DNA of 6,371 nt from Actinomycetota bacterium (GTDB lineage Bacteria > Cyanobacteriota > Vampirovibrionia > Obscuribacterales > Obscuribacteraceae): NCBI GenBank assembly GCA_903970355.1, contig CAJCIF010000401.1:1-6371 (forward strand), in the 5' to 3' direction. Positions 5,815 to 6,371 of this stretch are shown one piece after another. The notes beneath the pieces are model-generated. The model ran no database searches and was not told the origin of the DNA. It saw only the letters and a list, made by a program, of their open reading frames with translations. Made by a program: the position numbers and the translations under genes. Numbering within the stretch: position 1 is the stretch's first letter; each line of letters starts with the position of its first letter.

Positions 5815-6371
5815 TTATATGAAAATGTCGTTGACGTCAGCAGAAAGATAGGCCTGCAATGGCAGAGTGCTTGGCCTTATGAGAAGCTCATCGCCGAGAT
5901 AGAACTGGTGGGAAAGATGTGAGCCATCAACAAAAATTGAACCGGTACGCATTTCAGAGACAATCTTGAAAGTTTCGGTTGGTTCCAGGATACCTTTCTC
6001 CAGTTTCCATTTCTCATTTGGTCTTATACATGGCTCTCTTACGACAAATTGAAAGCGTTTATCCGTAATCGGTAATACCGTGCCACCAGCTGATCTTATT
6101 GAACCGGTAGACCCTGCTGCCGTGCCAATCCAAATTCCGGAAGATTTTTGCTCTTCCGACATGCCTCGCAGTATCAAGCGGTGCCTGCTAGTAGCGGCTG
6201 GATTTTCATGAGCAACAAGCACTTCATTTAAAACCAGATCCGGCAGCAATTCACCATTCAATATCAGTTCAAGCCGGGTGAGGTTACTCAACTCGAAAGA
6301 GTCCTTTTCGATTTGATCGAGAATGTCGCCGAAAGTGCGTTCGTCAGCGGCACAAAAATGGCCAAAACTGG
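5815..6371 (-). CDS. NAD kinase family protein, C-terminal part (5' end outside window)
   Basis: The frame is open from the right edge to a TAA at 5817-5815, giving 184 visible residues. The visible LNEV motif (47-50; N48, E49) corresponds to the conserved Asn-Glu/Asp of NAD kinases. SGIWIGTAAGSTGS (77-90) followed by SAGG (93-96) corresponds to the Gly-rich G-T-x-x-G-S-T block, and VREP (110-113) and a late VDG (147-149) also fit. NAD kinase makes NADP from NAD and ATP in the cytoplasm. Some features recall NADK2-like or divergent members: GSTGS replaces the common GSTAY, and the LNEV region is followed by an unusual stretch. The N-terminal GGDGT motif that would settle the call lies outside the window. 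A TTG at 6291 could be read as a start, but the frame continues upstream with family-like sequence (SFGHFCAADERTF), so it is internal. It probably shares an operon with murT. A diacylglycerol- or sphingosine-kinase relative is a less likely alternative. Confidence 0.75.
   Translation of the reverse strand, partial: SFGHFCAADERTFGDILDQIEKDSFELSNLTRLELILNGELLPDLVLNEVLVAHENPAATSRHRLILRGMSEEQKSSGIWIGTAAGSTGSIRSAGGTVLPITDKRFQFVVREPCIRPNEKWKLEKGILEPTETFKIVSEMRTGSIFVDGSHLSHQFYLGDELLIRPSTLPLQAYLSADVNDIFI

Noticed and set aside
6289..6291. TTG at 6291 as the true start of the NAD-kinase-like gene
   Set aside because: The frame continues open to the window edge with family-like sequence, and a 158-residue protein would lack the N-terminal half of the fold.

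Overview
The window looks like a bacterial chromosome segment of moderate GC content, with no mobile genes, phage genes, tRNA, rRNA or CRISPR array. It combines a membrane-anchored Hanks-type Ser/Thr kinase carrying TPR repeats, a MurT-type peptidoglycan amidation ligase, an NAD-kinase-family protein and secreted orphan proteins. This mix would fit a lineage such as Vampirovibrionia/Obscuribacterales (non-photosynthetic relatives of cyanobacteria). That placement is a guess from gene style only; nothing in the sequence proves it.

Layout. (1) Positions 1-2007, minus strand: a Ser/Thr protein kinase, open to the left edge. Visible parts are a Pro/Ile repeat at the N-terminus, a complete kinase domain, one transmembrane helix and about five TPR-like repeats. 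(2) 2008-2358: a divergent intergenic region of about 350 bp, with a candidate promoter and a 9-bp direct repeat spaced exactly 20 bp, both facing the next gene. (3) 2359-3879, plus: a 506-residue exported or membrane protein of unknown function with three similar hydrophobic hairpins. (4) 3919-4191, plus: a 90-residue secreted His/Cys-rich small protein, 39 bp downstream with a strong ribosome binding site, probably co-transcribed with (3). (5) 4195-4401: two ~96-bp direct repeats, about 90% identical, filling the gap between convergent genes. They show compensatory base changes in a hairpin stem. (6) 4403-5782, minus: murT. (7) 5815-6371, minus: the C-terminal part of an NAD-kinase-family protein, cut by the right edge, 32 bp upstream of murT and probably in the same operon.

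How the parts relate. MurT normally works with the glutaminase GatD to amidate the D-Glu of lipid II, but no gatD lies next to murT here. The kinase is a signalling protein that would read the cell envelope or cytoplasmic partners through its TPR region. The two plus-strand genes probably form an envelope-directed pair of unknown role.

The strongest candidate for something undescribed is the covarying repeat pair at 4195-4401. The orphan triple-hairpin protein with its small Cys/His-rich partner comes second.
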